Source of the DNA: Tritrichomonas musculus
Lineage: Eukaryota; Parabasalia; Tritrichomonadida; Tritrichomonadidae
DNA length: 64,000 bases
Direction: 5' to 3'
NCBI GenBank assembly: GCA_039105265.1
Contig: JAPFFF010000024.1
Span: 682,001 to 746,000 of the forward strand
Shown piece by piece: positions 12,501 to 21,205 of this stretch. The position numbers were made by a program, and so were the translations under genes. The notes under the pieces are model-generated. The model did no database searches. It worked only from the letters and a program-made list of their open reading frames with translations, and had not been told where the DNA came from. Each line of letters starts with the position of its first letter. Positions within the stretch are counted from its first letter, which is position 1.

Positions 12501-15500
12501 ATTCTTTCTGTTCCAAACGTTGATGTTAATTTAAAGACGAGCATAGATCCTGATTCAATCAGTTTACGAACAGATCGATATGATGATCAAGAAAATGATC
12601 CTTTCTTACATGGAATGAATGCTCTTCATATTGCCTGCATTCAAGGTGATGAAAACACAGTTAAAGAACTACTAAAACGAGATGATATTGACATTAATGA
12701 ATTCACAAATTATGATCCTTCATTATTAGAAGATATTAAAAAGAATCTATATGAACAATATAAAAAGAAAGAAGAAGCATTAATTCAACAAAAGAAGAAT
12801 TCAATGAAGAACAATAATAATTATTATGATCCAAGTGAATCAAATATTGCTAAATATGAAGATACGAAGCTTTCAATCAAATTTGAAAGTCAATATAAAA
12901 ATGGTTGCAATGCTTTATTTATTGCTTGTAGTGAAAATCAACCACAGATTGTTTCTTTGTTACTTAATAGACATGATATTGATGTAAATGCTAAATCAGG
13001 AGATGATCAATTGACGCCTCTTTTGCATGCTGTTAAAAAAGGATGTTTAGATGCGGTTAATATTTTATTAAAAGATGAACGTTGTGATTCAACAATAACT
13101 TCATCTAATGGCACAAATATTCTCCATTTTGCATCTGAAAGTGGCAATTCAGATTTGTTAAAATTGATTTTACAATTAACTAATGATAAACTATTAGAGA
13201 GTACAAATGAAAACAGTGACACTCCTTTACATTTTGCTTGTAGAAGTAATAATAATGCAGCAACTGTCAAACTTCTTTTAGATTATTTATATGAAAATGA
13301 TGCTTTGGATTTAAATGTACAAAATAATGAAGGTGATTCCCCATTACATATAGTTTGCTCTAATAATAACATTCAAATCTTTGATACATTTGTAAATAAA
13401 GCAATTTCTTCTGATAATATTTCACTCAATTTGAACATTCAGAACAAAAAAGGAGAGTCACTTTTACACATTGCTTCTGCTTTTAATGTTCCTAACCATT
13501 TATACAAGGAATATGAATATGTCTCTGATGACAATGGTTCAAGTTATAGAAAACTCATATACAAGGATGATTATAAAAAGAAAACAATTTTTGGTGCTTT
13601 ATTAAATAATGGTGCCAATGTTAATTGTTATGACAATAACAATAAAACACCTCTTCATTACTCATGTAAAAAACAATCATACACGAACATTGAAATTCTT
13701 CTTAATTGGCCAAAAATTTTAATTGATGGAAAAGATGAATCAACACCATTAATGAACATGATTGAATCTGTTCTTAATTCCAGCTACAAAAGTCAAACAC
13801 GAACAAGAAATAGCAATAATAATTATAATGATTCTGAATCTGATTCTGATTATGGAAGAAATACAAGTTTTTATACAGATTCTTCAACAAATGAAATAAT
13901 TGATTTATTTATTGAGAAAAATGCAAATATACAAATAATCACAGATAAAGGGATTTCATTTCTTCTTTATGCAATCATTTGCAGATCTAAAAAATATCTA
14001 AATTTATGCTTTGAAAAATTAAAAGATCTTGAAAAGTATTTGAATTATGAATCAATTTATGGAAGACCATTTGATGTTGCGATTGATAATTGGGAACATT
14101 CGATAATGACTCTACTTTTAAAAAAGAAAAAATATATCAAATTTTCCGATAAACACAGAAACAAATTGATATATGAATGCATTAAACACAATGAAGTAGA
14201 TTTGGTGTTTATTTTACTTCATATTTTTGATGTTAATGGCACTTACATATCAACTATCTTAAATAAGCTAAACTTTTTCAATTCTCATAAAGAAGAAAAA
14301 GATCCCAATTTACAATTCAATGTTAATTACGTTGATTCAGAAGGAAACACACCACTTCATATTGCTACACAAAACAATGATATTTTTGCAACTTGTCTTC
14401 TTTCTAATTATGATAAAACTGACCTAAACATTTATAACAAAGAAGGAAAAACACCATTACATTATGCATGTGATGAATCTGATGAATTAGCACTTTCAAT
14501 GTTAACTGTTATTGATTTGGATCAACTTAAAGAAATCTATTTTCATAAAGAAGAAAAGGGAAAATATTATAGCAGAGATGAAGAGTTGTCTAAATATCTA
14601 AACTCACAATTAACAAACGTCGATTCATTGAATTTAAAAATTGATATAAATGCACCTACAAAAGGAATAACTCGTAATGCTTATTTCAGGCAACAGAGGA
14701 AAGAAATCTTATCTAAAAATCCATCACAAACACATTTTAATATCTATTATAACGAACCTAGATTCAACATTGATTTCACTCCTCTTTTGATTAGTATTTC
14801 AAATGGAAATAGAAAGACTGTTCAAAAACTTCTTCTTTATAATAATCTTGATTTCAAGGCAATTTCTCAATATAATGATACAGCTATCAGTCTTGTAGCT
14901 AAAAATTGGAATGAGAAAATTGTCAGTCTTCTCATTGATCTTCCAGGAATTGATCTAAATTATGTTCCCATAATTGAAAAAGATAATGAAGAAGTTGACG
15001 ATGAATATGATGATTCAGGTAATAAAATAGACCCGAATCAAAAGAAGGAAGAAGAAGAAGAATTAATGAACAGTGAAGATGAAAAATACAGGAGAGAAAA
15101 AGAAGAACAAGAATATGAACTTAGAAAAAGTAATCAAAACAAAACACTTCTTATTTCTGCTTGTGAAAATAATTCCATTGAAATCATTAAAAAACTTTTG
15201 ACGTTAAGCGAACAAAGAATTTTTGACATCAATGGAATTGATAGCTTTACAATGATGTCAGCATTGCATCATATTTGTGAAGATGATCAAATTGATCTTC
15301 TTAATTTATTCATTCAATTTGAGAAAGAGAATAAAAATATAATTAATTGGAACCTTCAAGATAGAGAAGGTTTGACACCTCTCCATTATGCAGTTCTTGA
15401 AAATCATCCAAAAATTGTTGACATTTTAATTAACAATGAAATCGTGTCTCCTCATATTGACATAAATGCAACTGCCACTGGAGATTTCATGGATGGAAGA

Positions 15501-15797
15501 ACTGCAATTAGTTTTGCTTGTGAACAAAACAACGTTGAAATAGTTCATCTTCTCCTTGATGAAAGATACAAAGAAGGCGAAGTTGATCCGTTTTCTTTCG
15601 AAGCAAATCAAACAGATAAAGTTGTTCGTGGTTCTCTTTGTGAAGCTCAAAGTTCATGCGATGTTACAATAAAATCAAGAGCAGCCATATCACGAGGAAT
15701 GTCAAGGGATAGAATTGATGAGTTGCAGAGTGAATATGAAGAAATTAAAGATCGAATGAATCAATTGATTGAAATCGTTAATAAACACTTTAGTTAA
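6555..15797 (+). CDS. Giant ankyrin-repeat protein (3,080 aa)
   Basis: A single ATG-to-TAA frame of 3,080 codons with no introns. Residues 1 to ~300 form a head shared with the divergent gene at 6403 (DENQIDQHPSIQFL, then an SQKIIEKI helix). A lysine-rich patch at residues ~140-175 could be a nuclear localisation signal or a simple polybasic linker. From about residue 400 onward ankyrin repeats fill most of the protein. They are broken by acidic linkers (for example residues ~1170-1225) and by an Asn-rich insert near residue 1,690. No enzymatic domain, signal peptide or transmembrane segment was recognised. The role is presumably a scaffold. The stop lies only 10 bases from the stop of the convergent Maverick ATPase, so the 3' ends probably overlap. 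Confidence 0.95.
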   Translation: MDKNFIIKIHGMNIKCNRKYIESTFPGIYTSGTDLNDFETEGEIEYYQLAKDIFQGGKYDINSDNLDYLIELEKELKSPDLQTKINIFCYKHECDENQIDQHPSIQFLIELSNLLNKLSTSNCEDISQKIIEKIAKPNSKSKNTQKKRKKSKAKKKKNNQKKRKNENKDIDDSVALSYKLSPNTVSKLFYYAIINTLSSKFKSFDELHEHQQKIQLIMQIIDQIDSKSEEEEETDNDENYLDNFIKYVTKKYFQVLDSTSSIANNKQEIFYLVYYLLENDYITLPELYNTGPMNEFELQQLNDFPLYFLSFYPQKNLNEYFKKNSNLLTDSKKKSQKEKKSTSKGSYEDKVHNYLQDHQRKITEGYPSDNDDILKILIKDDLKALKSHLISKSNKKKSSLAEENAAINAFSISNTVSQFLCVSALHNCSLLELSAFFGSRKIFAYLNEKQMKGQIRRPKNLANYIIAGRDTKIIDIYLNSIKNQKEGEEKQKVEEPEEVVILKEESDNPSSFETDEHIVFNNDLSSRDFHYENSTTIADNDNKSDNDNDDDREAIPNPDEISNKDKKVIKTIKSLMTVCIERDNLEAYQYLVGEILRYQKNKCIIETKFLEKYIAKCVSRGYFTFVPYLLSEGANLNTLLCMFCKTNNEVGINYVLQFSYVDINETYLDETPLGYCISNENVKMSLLLLDNDKINLHEVEEPDEEDENKKAYKEKLNQPARYAFIESCRLGLSKVVSYFLQKKLFDMSVISDDMLNPLHLVCMSGDLETFQEICKFKKMSINPNSKVKSGQYKGRTPLHFACISGNIEIVKMLLDHPKININIKDDNEWVPLQYAVYHGNTEIVSLLLDKDGIDVNVKSNDGNNLLHLACMSDTKETVECILNSPSIIETIDPNAKGLNDETPLQIALENQNTDIVSLLLNYKSNPVKSGRKSKKKNTDDEQQSEVDPNILTNDEKLPLIFACEKGNNDIINLLLNCDRTDVNAKLPDGKTTLYVACELELIDVVKILLKSDDIDINATTNNGNNPLIVACEQANKEIIELLLSYKSDSANSKSKNNRRSKKTNSTLIDINAKNKKGKNALLIACENQMTDIIEMLLQYSEIDCNVSVRKGMSPLCYACKNDWENIFNELMKHGADFNYRTREGKSVLYYACLGKNLNIIRALLSKVDSSQLGMNQPEIEEDSNNESPESETESDSEFYIQGDADDELSGEDEDEYSSEDEFIDEPNSNSPLFISCMNSNIDIFNLIIGRMSSDDINYRDIKGRTLLFIACQGGSIDIVKTLVNKYKIDPNIPDNQSKTPLHVACQEGNFEIVDFFLNESPFHVGINAKWDNQTPLETACKSGSLEIVKLLLKQDGIQYNLLHEEEEEEEKNEPEENLSFYAKLAKKAKNKKPRKKKKNEVPPLLCACSPWNPEIIKYLINEIPDINVNVSAPITYETALHYACEKGDAEICDLILSRSKRSIDKLTNDDQTPVDLALENNRIHAFNVLMKYINADQLNSQDKDGETLLIKACKNQYTEIVHSLLENDENDVNLVDKNNKSALIIVAENGDNEICNLLLENSKIDIEQSYKQKTPLYLACKNGNEGVVEMLLKKGARFDSLTKNGKSPLHVACQYGYYKIVSLLLSSPNIDVNLLTIQPPTSSFKTLYSPLHYACLTNNEHLSNSNSNNNNNDNGHLYISLTGRVVNINNNNNYNNNYNNNSKNLVKVDNNNNDQVLISKKFCVELLVSHPQIDINLQTSQEETALQIACNNKLFDIIKVLLQHPQIDTNVKDSEGRTPLHLACEKSKIDLIKTLLNNPKTDVNAIDHKQRTPLSIACFDKNLSIIQLLINRQDLRVSIPEQKNPIKYAIKKNDRQIFKILIHHPSFDVNQLDLKSATPLGYAIKEQNIDFVHQLLLIPGIDINKQFFYKKKKYRYWGWRNRSSDDDEGTFATPLNIALKLNNPQIMKMLAQSPLLKVNEYIKGKTVLHSAIITRSSQLAALILSVPNVDVNLKTSIDPDSISLRTDRYDDQENDPFLHGMNALHIACIQGDENTVKELLKRDDIDINEFTNYDPSLLEDIKKNLYEQYKKKEEALIQQKKNSMKNNNNYYDPSESNIAKYEDTKLSIKFESQYKNGCNALFIACSENQPQIVSLLLNRHDIDVNAKSGDDQLTPLLHAVKKGCLDAVNILLKDERCDSTITSSNGTNILHFASESGNSDLLKLILQLTNDKLLESTNENSDTPLHFACRSNNNAATVKLLLDYLYENDALDLNVQNNEGDSPLHIVCSNNNIQIFDTFVNKAISSDNISLNLNIQNKKGESLLHIASAFNVPNHLYKEYEYVSDDNGSSYRKLIYKDDYKKKTIFGALLNNGANVNCYDNNNKTPLHYSCKKQSYTNIEILLNWPKILIDGKDESTPLMNMIESVLNSSYKSQTRTRNSNNNYNDSESDSDYGRNTSFYTDSSTNEIIDLFIEKNANIQIITDKGISFLLYAIICRSKKYLNLCFEKLKDLEKYLNYESIYGRPFDVAIDNWEHSIMTLLLKKKKYIKFSDKHRNKLIYECIKHNEVDLVFILLHIFDVNGTYISTILNKLNFFNSHKEEKDPNLQFNVNYVDSEGNTPLHIATQNNDIFATCLLSNYDKTDLNIYNKEGKTPLHYACDESDELALSMLTVIDLDQLKEIYFHKEEKGKYYSRDEELSKYLNSQLTNVDSLNLKIDINAPTKGITRNAYFRQQRKEILSKNPSQTHFNIYYNEPRFNIDFTPLLISISNGNRKTVQKLLLYNNLDFKAISQYNDTAISLVAKNWNEKIVSLLIDLPGIDLNYVPIIEKDNEEVDDEYDDSGNKIDPNQKKEEEEELMNSEDEKYRREKEEQEYELRKSNQNKTLLISACENNSIEIIKKLLTLSEQRIFDINGIDSFTMMSALHHICEDDQIDLLNLFIQFEKENKNIINWNLQDREGLTPLHYAVLENHPKIVDILINNEIVSPHIDINATATGDFMDGRTAISFACEQNNVEIVHLLLDERYKEGEVDPFSFEANQTDKVVRGSLCEAQSSCDVTIKSRAAISRGMSRDRIDELQSEYEEIKDRMNQLIEIVNKHFS
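11611..11660 (+). repeat. AAT trinucleotide repeat inside ankyrin coding sequence
   Basis: A run of AAT/TAT triplets encodes an Asn- and Tyr-rich insert between two ankyrin repeats. It keeps the frame, so length changes by whole triplets are tolerated. Confidence 0.8.
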
Positions 15798-15807
15798 GGT
15801 TCATTGT

Positions 15808-16668
15808 TCATTCTTGAATTACTGTCTCTCCTCCTTCAGTAACATTTACATACATGTAAGGATGACTGTCTGGCTTTATATTTTTGATCGAAAGCAATCG
15901 TTGATATAGTGCATAGAATTCATCAAAATCAAGATTAGACGCTGATTGTGAATAAATGAAGTGCAATTGTTGTTTGTTGAAACATGGAAATATGAATAAC
16001 GTTGTGATTTCATTCTTAATGTGAGGTTTAATGCCTTTCCATCCTTGAATGAGTAAGAAGTAAGTAATGTTTGTATGTCTGCAACGACGAATTTGTTGAC
16101 TAAAGAATGATTCCTCTGATGAAAACAATTTACTGTTACTAATATCATCAAATAGAACGATTGTGTGTAAGTAAGGTTTACTGAAATCATTAATGTGTAA
16201 AGCATCGAATAAAGCTTCACGTTGTTCATCAATGATTTTGTCTTCTAAATGTTCACGGAGAATGAGATAGTATAGATTCTTTGCAGCAATGAGAGTTTTA
16301 ATGAATTCAACTGAATCCTTTTCACTAATGGTGACATAAGGCATTCGAATCATTTGCTTCAATGATTGAAAGGATTTATCGTTTTCATCACCGTTTTTAG
16401 TAACATAAATCAATAAATGATGTGTATTTAATAGAGATATCTTAATGATTTCCTCTAATGCTATCACTGTTTTGCCCAATGATTGTTTGCCAACAATGAC
16501 ATTCACTGAATTGTAACGAACTTTGATATCTTGATGTATTGGTTTAATTAATGAATTACTGGTTTCATTAGATTTGGACTTTAATGTATCATTAACTTTG
16601 TCTCTAATGAATGATAAATTGTATGAAGGTTCTGTCGTCATAAATGCGTTTTCATCAAAAATAAACAT
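15808..16668 (-). CDS. Maverick packaging ATPase (A32/FtsK-HerA type)
   Basis: A 286-residue P-loop ATPase. The Walker A motif GKQSLGKT spans about residues 60-67, and a Walker B strand ends VLFDD at residues 171-175. In Polintons and related viruses this family is thought to drive DNA packaging. Length and motif spacing fit the family. It is the last gene of the cluster and converges on the ankyrin gene, with 10 bases between the stops. The ATG was chosen because it is the first in frame and leaves a 43-base gap to the gene upstream. Confidence 0.8.
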   Translation of the reverse strand: MFIFDENAFMTTEPSYNLSFIRDKVNDTLKSKSNETSNSLIKPIHQDIKVRYNSVNVIVGKQSLGKTVIALEEIIKISLLNTHHLLIYVTKNGDENDKSFQSLKQMIRMPYVTISEKDSVEFIKTLIAAKNLYYLILREHLEDKIIDEQREALFDALHINDFSKPYLHTIVLFDDISNSKLFSSEESFFSQQIRRCRHTNITYFLLIQGWKGIKPHIKNEITTLFIFPCFNKQQLHFIYSQSASNLDFDEFYALYQRLLSIKNIKPDSHPYMYVNVTEGGETVIQE

Positions 16669-16711
16669 TAATTATTGAGCTTAATGGTTAATACAGTGAT
16701 TCAGAATGAAT

Positions 16712-17857
16712 TTATTGTGGTGGTGCTAAAGCATTTGGTATCATGAATTCTCCTCCTTCACGTTGATAAGCAGGGTTATTCATTAATGCATTCTGATGCG
16801 CTCGTTCAACTAATTGAGTTAATGTAGTAGTAACGTCATGAGTTAATGCAGTTTTCTGATCTTCACTCCATTGATCATTAGTGTAATTGAGTCTGAATAT
16901 CATATCATCAACGGTTTGATCAATTTCACCAGCACGTGATTTCTTAATTTTTGCAGCAGATTTTTCATTAGTGACACCATATTTTGTATACAATGGTTGA
17001 AGAACTGTTGTATTCCAAAAGTCAGCAATAGCTTTTGCAGAAACTTGTAACCTTAATTTCTTCGGAACTTCACAAATTTGAAGAGCGCCATCAATGAATG
17101 GACCAGCTACATATTTACGGAATCTATTATATGAAGACATTCGTTTTGGTGGTTTAACGTTGTATTTAGTTAAATCATATCCCGCAAACTCAACTGGATT
17201 ATTATTGAAAGAAGAAACGTTACCACGTAAACTAACATTACTGTTTTCATCATCGTAAGTAACATTATACAATTGCTTTCTGAAATCATTGAATGAATGA
17301 TTATGACGATCTTCACGAGTTGGGTATTTATTGTAATAAGCTAATGTTTCAGGATAATTGCTAGCTTTAGTTGTATAACCATTGACAAACATTGGTTCAC
17401 CTTTACGATTGGATATAACGACATCAGGAATTCCATCATTATTTATATCAGTCAAGTTTTGTAATGAAGCTGGTGCATTAGGATTACGTTTATTGAGTTT
17501 CCATGGTGAACTTGGATTAGCTGCATTATGTTTAGTAATTAAATCCTCTGCACCTTGTGGAGAGATTGCATTCTTTACACGTTTGATATCACGTTGAAGG
17601 TCTAATATAATGTGTTGCAGTTCCTTCATACCGACTTTATTGTTACTAAATCCACCAAATAATTGACCATCTCTAGCGGCAGCAAGAAACCTTGCAATTA
17701 ATTCAGTTTTAGCAACATTAACATCACCATTAGAGTAACGTTGAACTTCTTGAATCGTTAATGGCTGTGGTGCATATTTATTATAAATGTTTAGCAAATC
17801 CTGAACAGAAAGCGTGTTTTGCATGAAATCAGCTAATGGATTAACTTGTTGAGTCAT
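16712..17857 (-). CDS. Maverick-associated conserved protein, possibly structural
   Basis: A 381-residue protein. From memory it resembles a protein that recurs in Trichomonas Mavericks; I cannot name its role with confidence. Visible features are a soluble helical N-terminus, a DINNDGIPD loop at residues ~137-145 that looks like a calcium-binding EF-hand or dockerin loop, the motif VNGYTTK just after it, and a proline-rich C-terminus. There is no signal peptide or membrane segment. Its place beside the packaging ATPase makes a virion-related role possible, but that is inference. Confidence 0.65.
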   Translation of the reverse strand: MTQQVNPLADFMQNTLSVQDLLNIYNKYAPQPLTIQEVQRYSNGDVNVAKTELIARFLAAARDGQLFGGFSNNKVGMKELQHIILDLQRDIKRVKNAISPQGAEDLITKHNAANPSSPWKLNKRNPNAPASLQNLTDINNDGIPDVVISNRKGEPMFVNGYTTKASNYPETLAYYNKYPTREDRHNHSFNDFRKQLYNVTYDDENSNVSLRGNVSSFNNNPVEFAGYDLTKYNVKPPKRMSSYNRFRKYVAGPFIDGALQICEVPKKLRLQVSAKAIADFWNTTVLQPLYTKYGVTNEKSAAKIKKSRAGEIDQTVDDMIFRLNYTNDQWSEDQKTALTHDVTTTLTQLVERAHQNALMNNPAYQREGGEFMIPNALAPPQ

Positions 17858-17902
17858 TTGCTTGACACTAAAAATAAAAATGAATGAAATCGAATTTACG
17901 TT

Positions 17903-18370
17903 TTAAAATGCATCAGGGTCTATTTCGGTTTCAATGAATTCATCTTTGGGTTCATCAATGATTTGATTTCTGATTCGATTAATGTTTTGTTGATTTAAGC
18001 ATTGATGAATCTCTGATGGGTAATAAACGATTTCTTTATATTCTTGAGCTTCAAAGTCAACATTTAATATAAACATTTTTGACTTGTTCTTAGGTAAAGA
18101 TCGTTTATCAGATTCACTGAATGATATACATAATTGCTTGTCATAAATTTCAAGTATTTGCTTGTGATTAATGTATATCTTTTTGTCTTCAAAGACGAAC
18201 AATTCAATGAATACAGGCTTAATGCAGAGTTGTTTATACTTGTTCTTAAATGCATCCTTACCTTCGAAGTAAACGTTTGCACTATTTGGTGTACATGAAT
18301 GGTTTTGTTTAGTGTATTTACTAATGGTTTCAACGAATTTAGTGATTGAATTGTACGTTAACTTTGTCAT
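17903..18370 (-). CDS. Maverick-cluster hypothetical protein (155 aa)
   Basis: An ATG-started frame of 155 codons lying 45 bases upstream of the 381-aa gene and in the same direction. I do not recognise the family. The middle is rich in Lys and aromatic residues (predicted beta strands such as VFIELFVFEDKKIYI), and the C-terminus is acidic. It belongs to the element by its spacing, strand and base composition. Confidence 0.6.
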   Translation of the reverse strand: MTKLTYNSITKFVETISKYTKQNHSCTPNSANVYFEGKDAFKNKYKQLCIKPVFIELFVFEDKKIYINHKQILEIYDKQLCISFSESDKRSLPKNKSKMFILNVDFEAQEYKEIVYYPSEIHQCLNQQNINRIRNQIIDEPKDEFIETEIDPDAF

Positions 18371-18448
18371 TTGCGTTGCAGTAAAAATATTTGCAATAAT
18401 GGTTTCAAATAATGTTGGAATTGTTTGAAAAATAAAGGGTAGAATGAA

Positions 18449-18769
18449 TTAAAACATTGGAGTATCTGAATCAAAGTCATAGTTAATGTTATCATTATTG
18501 TTCTCAGAAATAAATTGATTAGCGAATTCCATATCAAGTCTCATTTGTTCATCAGTATATTCTCCATCAGATATGAGTACAGGTTCGTTTGCACTAAGTT
18601 CTAAATCAAAATCACCATTATCGTATAATGTTTGAATATCCCTTTGACAATGATTAATGGACTGAAGTAACTGTTCACATTTTTGATTGTCCTTACATTC
18701 TTTCAATTCTTTAATAAGACTATCGAGTATATATTGTTTGTATTCAATGCATGCATTAGTTGCTGTCAT
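18449..18769 (-). CDS. Maverick-cluster small acidic protein (106 aa)
   Basis: An ATG-started frame of 106 codons and the first gene of the cluster. It has a helical N-terminus with several Cys and Gln residues and a strongly acidic Asn/Asp-rich tail ending DFDSDTPMF. I do not recognise the family. Order, strand and a 78-base gap to the next gene support co-membership in the element. Confidence 0.55.
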   Translation of the reverse strand: MTATNACIEYKQYILDSLIKELKECKDNQKCEQLLQSINHCQRDIQTLYDNGDFDLELSANEPVLISDGEYTDEQMRLDMEFANQFISENNNDNINYDFDSDTPMF

Positions 18770-18795
18770 CTTTCTTTTTCGTTGGTGATAAAATA

Positions 18796-18842
18796 AATTC
18801 TAACACTAATTCTAACACTAATTCTAAAATTAAATCTAACAT
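18796..18842. repeat. 12-bp tandem repeat upstream of Maverick cluster
   Basis: About three to four copies of a unit close to TAACACTAATTC, the last ones diverged. It lies directly upstream of the first Maverick gene and could be a subterminal or promoter repeat. Confidence 0.6.
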
Positions 18843-18887
18843 TCAAATCATGCATAAAATTGAATAACTAAACCCATTTCTCAAAAG

Positions 18888-18925
18888 TTACTAGACGGAA
18901 GGGGTTTAGCCCTTCTGGCTAGTAA
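18888..18925. repeat. 38-base imperfect hairpin
   Basis: Seventeen-base arms with three mismatches surround a TTTA loop. The outer seven pairs are TTACTAG/CTAGTAA, and the inner part contains GAAGGG/CCCTTC. It stands out as GC-richer than its surroundings. An open stretch of 35 codons (18940-19047, plus strand) follows and may be the tail of another coding sequence of the element. Confidence 0.55.
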
Positions 18926-19047
18926 TTGTATACTACTGAATCGACATTGAAGCTTTGACTGTTGAAGGTGAAAGCGCCAAAAGTTTGGCCAAGAACACTA
19001 TCATTAAGGGACTGTTAAATAAGTATTCTGGATCTAATCATGAATGA

Positions 19048-20308
19048 AATGATTAAATTGTATAAATAAAGTGAAATTGTTTTAACATTTGATAATTTTA
19101 ATGATATTTTTTATTTATTTTCCAATACTTAATAACACTCATTTAAATTAAATTAAAGGTGGAGTTGGTTCTCGAACTTTTTCAATGAAAATATTTATCA
19201 AAAACAAACTATGCCCTTAATTACCTCCAATATTTTTGCCCAATAATAAACATCAATTATATTTTAATTAATTAACTTATGAAAAAACTATCTATCTTTT
19301 TTGTTTTAGTGGACTCTTTTTTCAAAATCATGATTTTATCGACCAAATATGAAAAAATTATCTGAAGATTAATGTGAATTTTATTTTAAAACTTCCTCAA
19401 ATTTAAGTTAACAAATCTAGTACGTTTAGAAACCGCAAAATTTTTGGACACTTTATTAAATAGTATTTTTATCATAAAAATTTTATAAAAAAAAAAAATA
19501 AAGTTCAGAATTTCAAATCTGACACCCATTCAAAATAAAACTTTTTCAATAGGGCAAAGGTCTCAAATATATAACGTGCTCTTTCTCAATTTATAAAGTA
19601 CTAGATTTGTACCTTAATTAAGTTTATTTATATTTAAATAAGTTTGGGATTGATTTCTCGTTAGTTGTCTAACTTATTTCATACTCATCTTCATGATAAT
19701 GCGAAGTTGTTCATCAGTTATCTTTCAACTTACTGATTAACTTTTAGAATAAACCACTTTTCACTTATATTTTGACCTTTTTGAATTTTATTTTCACCTA
19801 CTTTTTAATAAGCCTAAAAATTGAATGAAAATTTTAGACAAAATTTCTGAAAAAAATAATCTATCAAAATTTTGGGAAAAATTTGACACTTTTCTAAAAA
19901 AAAAAAAAAAAAAAAAAATCTCCCTATCATGTTTTTTATAATTGTTTTTATGCACTGCTTGATAATCATTTTAAAGATGCGCAAAAAAATTTCTGTCAAA
20001 ATTAAGATAAACGTTTTCCAATTCACAAATTATTAAATAATTATTTTTTTTTTTTTTTGAATTACTTATGTCTTAAAAGTCTACAACTTTTGATAATACA
20101 TGCAAATGCCCAAAAATTGGCGATGATAAATCATTCTTTGTTAACAGCCAAATGATAAATCTGACTTTCTTCTCTTGGGATATGATCATGACATTTTTAG
20201 TTATTTGGTAAGTATTTATTAGAAATAAAAGAAATTGAAAAAAAATTTTTTTTGATCACTAAGATGCTTTATTTCAAATTTTAAGCATTAATTCAAAAAG
20301 TGACTAAG
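19048..20308. other. Non-coding AT-rich region
   Basis: No convincing gene on either strand. It contains homopolymer runs (A at ~19897-19917, T at ~20043-20058) and one inverted-repeat pair described separately. The 70-codon minus-strand frame near 19814-20026 depends on a poly-T tract and is not credible. Confidence 0.6.
19411..19610. repeat. 200-bp block with 13-bp perfect inverted ends
   Basis: ACAAATCTAGTAC at 19411-19423 is matched exactly in inverse orientation by GTACTAGATTTGT at 19598-19610. The layout resembles a short non-autonomous DNA element. No clear target duplication was seen. Confidence 0.45.
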
Positions 20309-21205
20309 ATGAAATCAAAATATTTTTTAAAAATTTTTGTCATTGAATTCATTTTTATTATGAACAAAGACAAATATAAAACATTTAGAGTAATATGGAA
20401 ACTTATTGTCAATAAGCCTGATATAGATGTATCTGCATTAAATAATATAAAACCAGACAGCGACTTTTTTGTTGAAATTCCAGTTTTTCAACATTTCTTA
20501 ACTGATGAAAATAAAATTTTTAATTTTCCAATAGATTACAAACGTTACTCTCCACTTACATTTGATGAAATAAACAGCAAAGACATCTCAAAAAGATTTA
20601 CTGGCATACTAAATTATATATTCATTGAATCTGGGAGAATGTTAAATACACATGAAATTGAATTTCACTTTTCAGGAGCCAAAAACAGGAAATGCTTGAA
20701 ACAAATGTATGACGAAGTGAAAACAGTTAAAACAGATGACATAAATATATTGAATATTTTCGAGTATGAAAACAAGGCGTCAGAATTTCTAATTAATTGT
20801 ATTAAACATTCATTTTTTGGGATTAAATTCAATAATATTAAAATGAAACCATATGCTTATTCAATAGGCTCAGGTATTTCTTTGCGTTTTAATCGTTTGG
20901 TATCATTTACTTTTGAAGGATATAATGATAAACTGAAAAAATGGGAAATTCTTGATGAAAGAAAAAATATTAATGACTTGATACCAAATGGTGGATCTGG
21001 CATATTTTATGTTCATTTAACTAAAACTTATTATTCTGCTTTCCTAATCAGACAAACTGAACCAGCAGCCAATGGATTTTGGGGATTTAGTATAGCTGCT
21101 TTTGATATTCATGGCGATATTATAGAAACTGATCATGTAAATAATGATGATTTTAATTTTGATTTGACTGAAAACCTTTCATTGAGTTTTGATATAGATT
21201 TCTAG
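20309..21205 (+). CDS. F5/8 type C (discoidin-like) domain protein
   Basis: A 298-codon frame from the ATG at 20309; a second in-frame ATG at 20360 (MNKDKYKTF) is an equally plausible start. The C-terminal half follows the trichomonad F5/8 type C pattern: PYAYSIGSG, then a strand SFTFEGYNDKLKKWEILDER, then F-x-V-x-L-T, then IRQTEPAANGFWGFSIAAFDIHG. Such domains bind carbohydrate or lipid head groups, or act as interaction modules. The N-terminal half (residues 1-150) is unrecognised and could be a degenerate BTB-like region. No signal peptide is convincing, since the hydrophobic start is interrupted by charges. The stop is TAG. Confidence 0.75.
   Translation: MKSKYFLKIFVIEFIFIMNKDKYKTFRVIWKLIVNKPDIDVSALNNIKPDSDFFVEIPVFQHFLTDENKIFNFPIDYKRYSPLTFDEINSKDISKRFTGILNYIFIESGRMLNTHEIEFHFSGAKNRKCLKQMYDEVKTVKTDDINILNIFEYENKASEFLINCIKHSFFGIKFNNIKMKPYAYSIGSGISLRFNRLVSFTFEGYNDKLKKWEILDERKNINDLIPNGGSGIFYVHLTKTYYSAFLIRQTEPAANGFWGFSIAAFDIHGDIIETDHVNNDDFNFDLTENLSLSFDIDF

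Larger units (their letters stand above)
15798..19047 (-). mobile_element. Partial Maverick/Polinton, four genes
   Basis: Four tightly packed minus-strand genes (gaps of 43, 45 and 78 bases) include an A32-type packaging ATPase and a protein typical of trichomonad Mavericks. The family's polymerase B, integrase and protease genes are absent from the window. No long terminal inverted repeat was found on either side. It is therefore a fragment of about 3.2 kb of an element normally 15-30 kb long. Its four frames are open, which suggests a fairly young fragment. The right limit is set by the last sequence of higher GC and codon-like quality before AT-rich intergenic DNA, and is approximate. Confidence 0.75.

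Noticed and set aside
18888-18960. A tRNA or other structural RNA around the GC-richer hairpin
   Set aside because: No cloverleaf, A/B box or CCA-like end could be fitted. The stem is a single imperfect hairpin.
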